Assembly: GCA_963580455.1 (NCBI GenBank) | Contig: OY756967.1 | Coordinates: forward strand, 15,918,022-15,982,021 | Length of the DNA: 64,000 nt | Source: Euonymus europaeus | Lineage: Eukaryota > Streptophyta > Magnoliopsida > Celastrales > Celastraceae | Direction of reading: 5' to 3' | Shown here: piece after piece, positions 61,242 through 64,000 of the stretch | How positions within the stretch are numbered: position 1 is the first letter of the stretch | Layout of the letters: each line of letters opens with the position of its first letter | Made by a program: the position numbers and the translations under genes | The notes under the pieces: generated by a model | The model's input: the letters and a program-made list of their open reading frames with translations, nothing else | What the model was told of the DNA's origin: nothing | Database searches by the model: none

Positions 61242-61479
61242 GTGGCTTGTTCATGTTATTGATTCTTCTCCCATTTGGACTATGACTCTAGGACTTATGG
61301 CTAGTGATGTCGAAGGTGATATCTTAGGAGTTTGACGATCTCTTTTTCGCTGTTGACAGAATAGATAGATATCCGCTAATTTTGTGTTTAACGAGATGTC
61401 GTCACTCAATAAGTTCTCCAAATCTAAGCGGGACATGCATGTGTCTTCAAAATAGAAAAATTAATAATGTAAATGAATT

Positions 61480-61800
61480 ATTTAGGTGGCAAAGCCAACC
61501 ATAAATATAAATTAATATAGAAAAATTTTGGTGGATGACAGTGCCAATCAGAACCAGCAAAATTAAAGAAGTTCATAGATAGTATATAAAAAGTTAGTAT
61601 ACAGAAGAAAAAAAATGGGGCAGATAAGGCCAACCACAAAAAAATACAAATAATTAATGATGTTAGTAAATATTAACGCATATTAATAGGCGGTAGAACC
61701 AGCTATTAATATTAATAAATATATACAGATGTTAACAGGAGTAGGCGGTAGAGCCAATCATTAATAAAATGGAGCGATTAAGCCAACTATATTACCTAAT
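61480..61800. repeat. Degenerate short repeats in the Athila leader
   Basis: The motif GG(C/T)GGTAGA(G/A)CCA.. with ATTAATA spacers recurs at about 61487, 61630, 61690, 61744 and 61775 in variable form. It lies between gag and the primer-binding site. Confidence 0.6.
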
Positions 61801-61912
61801 AACATATAATATAAAACCTTCCATGTAGGAGGTGCTAACAACATAAATAAAAAAATAAAATTAATGAAAAGGTAATAAACAAGAGTTAGATGGAATTGTA
61901 TTAGAGAATCAC

Positions 61913-61931
61913 TCCCCGGAAACGGCGCCGA
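61913..61931 (-). other. Athila primer-binding site
   Basis: The minus strand reads CGGCGCCGTTTCCGGGGAG, one or two changes from the TGGCGCCGTTGCCGGGGA site typical of Athila, five bases after the LTR end. Confidence 0.85.
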
Positions 61932-61935
61932 AAAT

Positions 61936-62067
61936 TGTTGTGTCATTAGTAACAATTTAAATTAACCTTACAAGTGTACTAATAATATATAGTGGACAAG
62001 CAAGAGTCGATACCACAAGAAGTGATACTAATAAATATACAATATAACACTTGAATATAATTGACAT
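61936..62067 (-). mobile_element. Athila 5' LTR, only the inner 132 bases present
   Basis: It matches 51195-51328 with scattered substitutions and a small indel, then similarity stops abruptly after AATTGACAT. The remaining 1.2 kb is either lost or displaced to the right by an insertion that runs past the window end. Confidence 0.88.
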
Positions 62068-64000
62068 GTGTGTTAACCAAAATTTAATTTAAAAAATAGT
62101 TTAAATGAATGTTAATAGATATGGGTATTGTTATTGATTTTAGAAACCACCTCTTATAGTTGAATTGTTGGTATTACGAAAGTACATTGAGGTAAGTAAT
62201 ACTTTCACCTGTGTCACGGATTATTGTATTAATTGATTATGTATTGCAATGAAATGCTAAGATGAAATACTAATGTGAGATGTCCTGTTGTGATGTGATA
62301 ATGATTGAGAATGGCTGATTTTGTTATGGCAAGTCTAGCTATTATGTATTATATTCGGGTATGGTGTATTGTACTTTATGCTTTCATGGTATGCTTATAG
62401 AGGGGAAAAAGAAAAGGAAAAGGTTTTACAAACCAAGTATATCTGCTATAGAGGGGGTATACTGGAAAACCTTACTAATGAGGTTATTAATAGAAAAGTA
62501 TTCTCTGGAAGGATACTAGAAGAGGAAAAATCTTGACCAGTCACTCTGTGGCAGTATATTATGGTCAAGGGCCCTAATACTGAAAAATGTTTTAATTGAA
62601 GAAGGTTTTTGTTCACATGAATTTTATTTGAGTTATCATTGATTAGGGTATGTTTGCATATGTATTACTTGTTGGGCTTGGCTTACTGTATTCTGTGATG
62701 TAGTAGAGTATTTTGTGAAGACTATGTAGACTTAATTGCTGATGGTATTGCTGCGGATCCCTAAAGATGGTACTCATGTAACAGGGTTTGGCATTGCTTA
62801 GTTTATTTAATATGGGGATTGATATATTTTATGCTATTGAATTTTTGAGGTCGGATTAGCTTAAATAAAATTATGACAGTGTGGCTAAGCTCTAGAGGAT
62901 TCCTATTTCGTAGTATTATTACCTATTTATGTTCAATAGAGAATTAATGATTGACATGGCTTGAATGGAAGATTTATTGATCTTTAAGGGAGTTCTTTAT
63001 TATTTGGGAAGACGTTCCAATTTACTAAGTTGGATTAAAATGTATGAATTAGTGGTTAAGTAGGTATCACTCCAGCTGTAGACCAACGAATTGGATTCCA
63101 TGGATTGGGGGTGTTACACTTATCGTACTTAGTTTATTTATGTATTGAGACTTGTTTATTTGTGCACCTACATGATGGGGATGATTGATTGGTCCGGAGG
63201 GTGCTCTATGTGATTGGGACTCCCGGGCTAGATTTGAGGACTACTTGTCCCAACTTGATGATGCATGTGTGGTGACCTTTGGATGTTTAGTTGTGTTGAG
63301 TATATGTCTATACTGTGGATTGCATGTGTTGATTACATGAATGTGTTAGATGGCCTAAGGCATTGCCTAGGCTTGTGAATTATCTGTGATGATTACATGA
63401 ATGTGTTAGATGGCCTGAGACCCTGCTTAGGTTTGTGGATTGTTATGTGATATTGCTACGCATTTTCTTCCAAGTTGGCATCTTTTGAGATACGGGAAGG
63501 TGCTATTGGATTTTTTGGTAAATCTATAGATGATTAAGTCATAGTATGACTACGCTTGATTGTGTTTAATGTTGACATTTATGGTCAAAGAATGGTTATC
63601 CATGTTTGGTGACATAAGGCAATATTACTAGTAGCATTTCCCAAGTCAAGGCGTTACAATTTGGAATTGGTGTGAGGTTAAAAAAAATGTTGGATTTGGG
63701 GTTGGGTTCAGGATGTGTGTAGCATATTAATAGCAAATCTGATACCTAGGTCTACTATGCTCAAAATGCATAGGCAAGAGTATGACTTTGTTTTCACAAA
63801 TACTACTATATCAAACTTCATAGGAGGCAGCTAAGGATATTTTGATCGTAAACCTCACGATTGGTAGAAAAACCATGACTACTTCATTCCTTATGATCAA
63901 TTCACATTCGACTTACAACCTCCTACCAGCAAGGGACTCGATACATTCATGCATGAAAATTCTAGCTTTTCTACATCAATGCATGATATTTTAGAACAAG
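62068..64000. other. Unidentified LTR-like sequence at the right edge
   Basis: Non-coding, with GGGGGTGTTACA at 63106-63117 and T/G-rich sequence of the kind seen in Gypsy LTRs. A duplicated block lies at 63330-63437. No protein was recognised in the last 900 bases. It may be an element inserted into the Athila LTR. Confidence 0.4.
63330..63437. repeat. Two-copy tandem repeat, about 58-bp unit
   Basis: GATTACATGAATGTGTTAGA continuing into TGGCCT starts both copies, followed by ..TGC(C/T)TAGG(C/T)TTGTG. Copies differ at a few sites. Confidence 0.85.

Larger units (their letters stand above)
59641..61436 (-). pseudogene. Athila gag, interrupted by a Tourist-like MITE (degenerate)
   Basis: Start region 61436-61251 (MSRLDLENLLSDDISLNTKL), then a 502-bp MITE, then at about 60735 KDFSVPQAAD, and via 60680-60250 TVDNFELKSGMIHLLPTFFGHDGEDPHMHLKEFFNVCSTIKI and WTDLSNKFLMKFF, broken into several frames. 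The C-terminal part 60243-59641 is open for 200 residues with SSNMKAQIANLIDMVKQLIALIPQMCGVCSTPRHAMESYP and a Gln/Asn-rich tail. The upstream part from 61436 cannot be fully joined by eye. Gag would form the particle. Confidence 0.82.
51195..62067 (-). mobile_element. Athila-type Ty3/Gypsy retrotransposon (5' LTR truncated or interrupted at the right)
   Basis: Right to left on the minus strand: partial 5' LTR (62067-61936), primer-binding site (61931-61913), leader with short degenerate repeats, gag (about 61436-59641, interrupted by a MITE), protease (59324-58923), reverse transcriptase (about 58350-57242), integrase (about 56645-55700), an env-like or plant-transposon-protein remnant (55132-54734), polypurine tract and 3' LTR (53014-51195, containing a hAT MITE). 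The matching LTR ends (TGTTRTGTCRTTAGTAACAA) lie at 51195 and 61936. PBS type, DLGASINLM protease motif and layout fit Athila. Numerous stops; not autonomous. Confidence 0.92.

Overview
This is repeat-rich nuclear DNA from a flowering plant, almost certainly a eudicot. It carries two host genes that read as intact, with plant-type introns and domains, in a mass of nested transposable elements: Ogre/Tat, Athila and Tekay-like Ty3/Gypsy elements, several Ty1/Copia elements, plant L1-type LINEs, a Cassandra TRIM, hAT and Mutator-like elements and MITEs. No species can be named from sequence alone. I saw no organelle or bacterial features and no CRISPR array.

Layout. (1) 1-9605: the 5' half of an Ogre-type (Tat lineage) Gypsy element on the minus strand: protease, gag, an extra upstream ORF with a DUF7745-like start and a coiled coil, leader, primer-binding site and a 3.4-kb LTR. 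It is inserted in the pol gene of a plus-strand Copia element whose 3' half follows at 9606-12024. (2) 12545-14045: a decayed chromodomain-type (Tekay/Del-like) Gypsy pol end, minus strand. (3) 15275-16780: a two-exon UDP-glycosyltransferase gene of the UGT74 type, plus strand, with a TATA box and a poly(A) signal; a 5'-truncated LINE with a 17-bp target duplication sits right behind the poly(A) signal (16898-18193). (4) 18536-27166: a structurally complete but mutated Tat-lineage Gypsy element with both LTRs, CAACC target duplications, a second (archaeal-type) RNase H and an antisense ORF downstream of pol. (5) 27490-30000: a Stowaway-like MITE, a long-inverted-repeat element and a Cassandra TRIM whose two LTRs each carry 5S-rRNA-like sequence. 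(6) 30546-36020: a hAT-type MITE split by a 4.9-kb Mutator-like element that encodes a FAR1-type transposase and has long terminal inverted repeats. (7) 36353-41400: a LINE split by a Copia element that is itself hit by another LINE. (8) 41715-45498: an eight-exon G-type lectin S-receptor-like kinase gene, minus strand, whose exons join into one 995-codon frame. (9) 46600-47520: a hAT transposase remnant (ZMYM1-like). (10) 47595-50710: two Copia 3' halves placed head to head. (11) 51195-62067: an Athila element, minus strand, with a hAT MITE in its 3' LTR and a Tourist-like MITE in gag; its 5' LTR breaks off at 62067 against unidentified LTR-like DNA that runs to the window end.

The two host genes are unrelated in function: one is a cytosolic small-molecule glucosyltransferase, the other a plasma-membrane receptor kinase. 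Nothing in the window suggests that they work as a pair. The main story is the layering of insertions, several of which can be ordered in time from target-site duplications. I did not find a convincing new host system. The least understood coding parts are the Ogre upstream ORF and the Tat antisense ORF.
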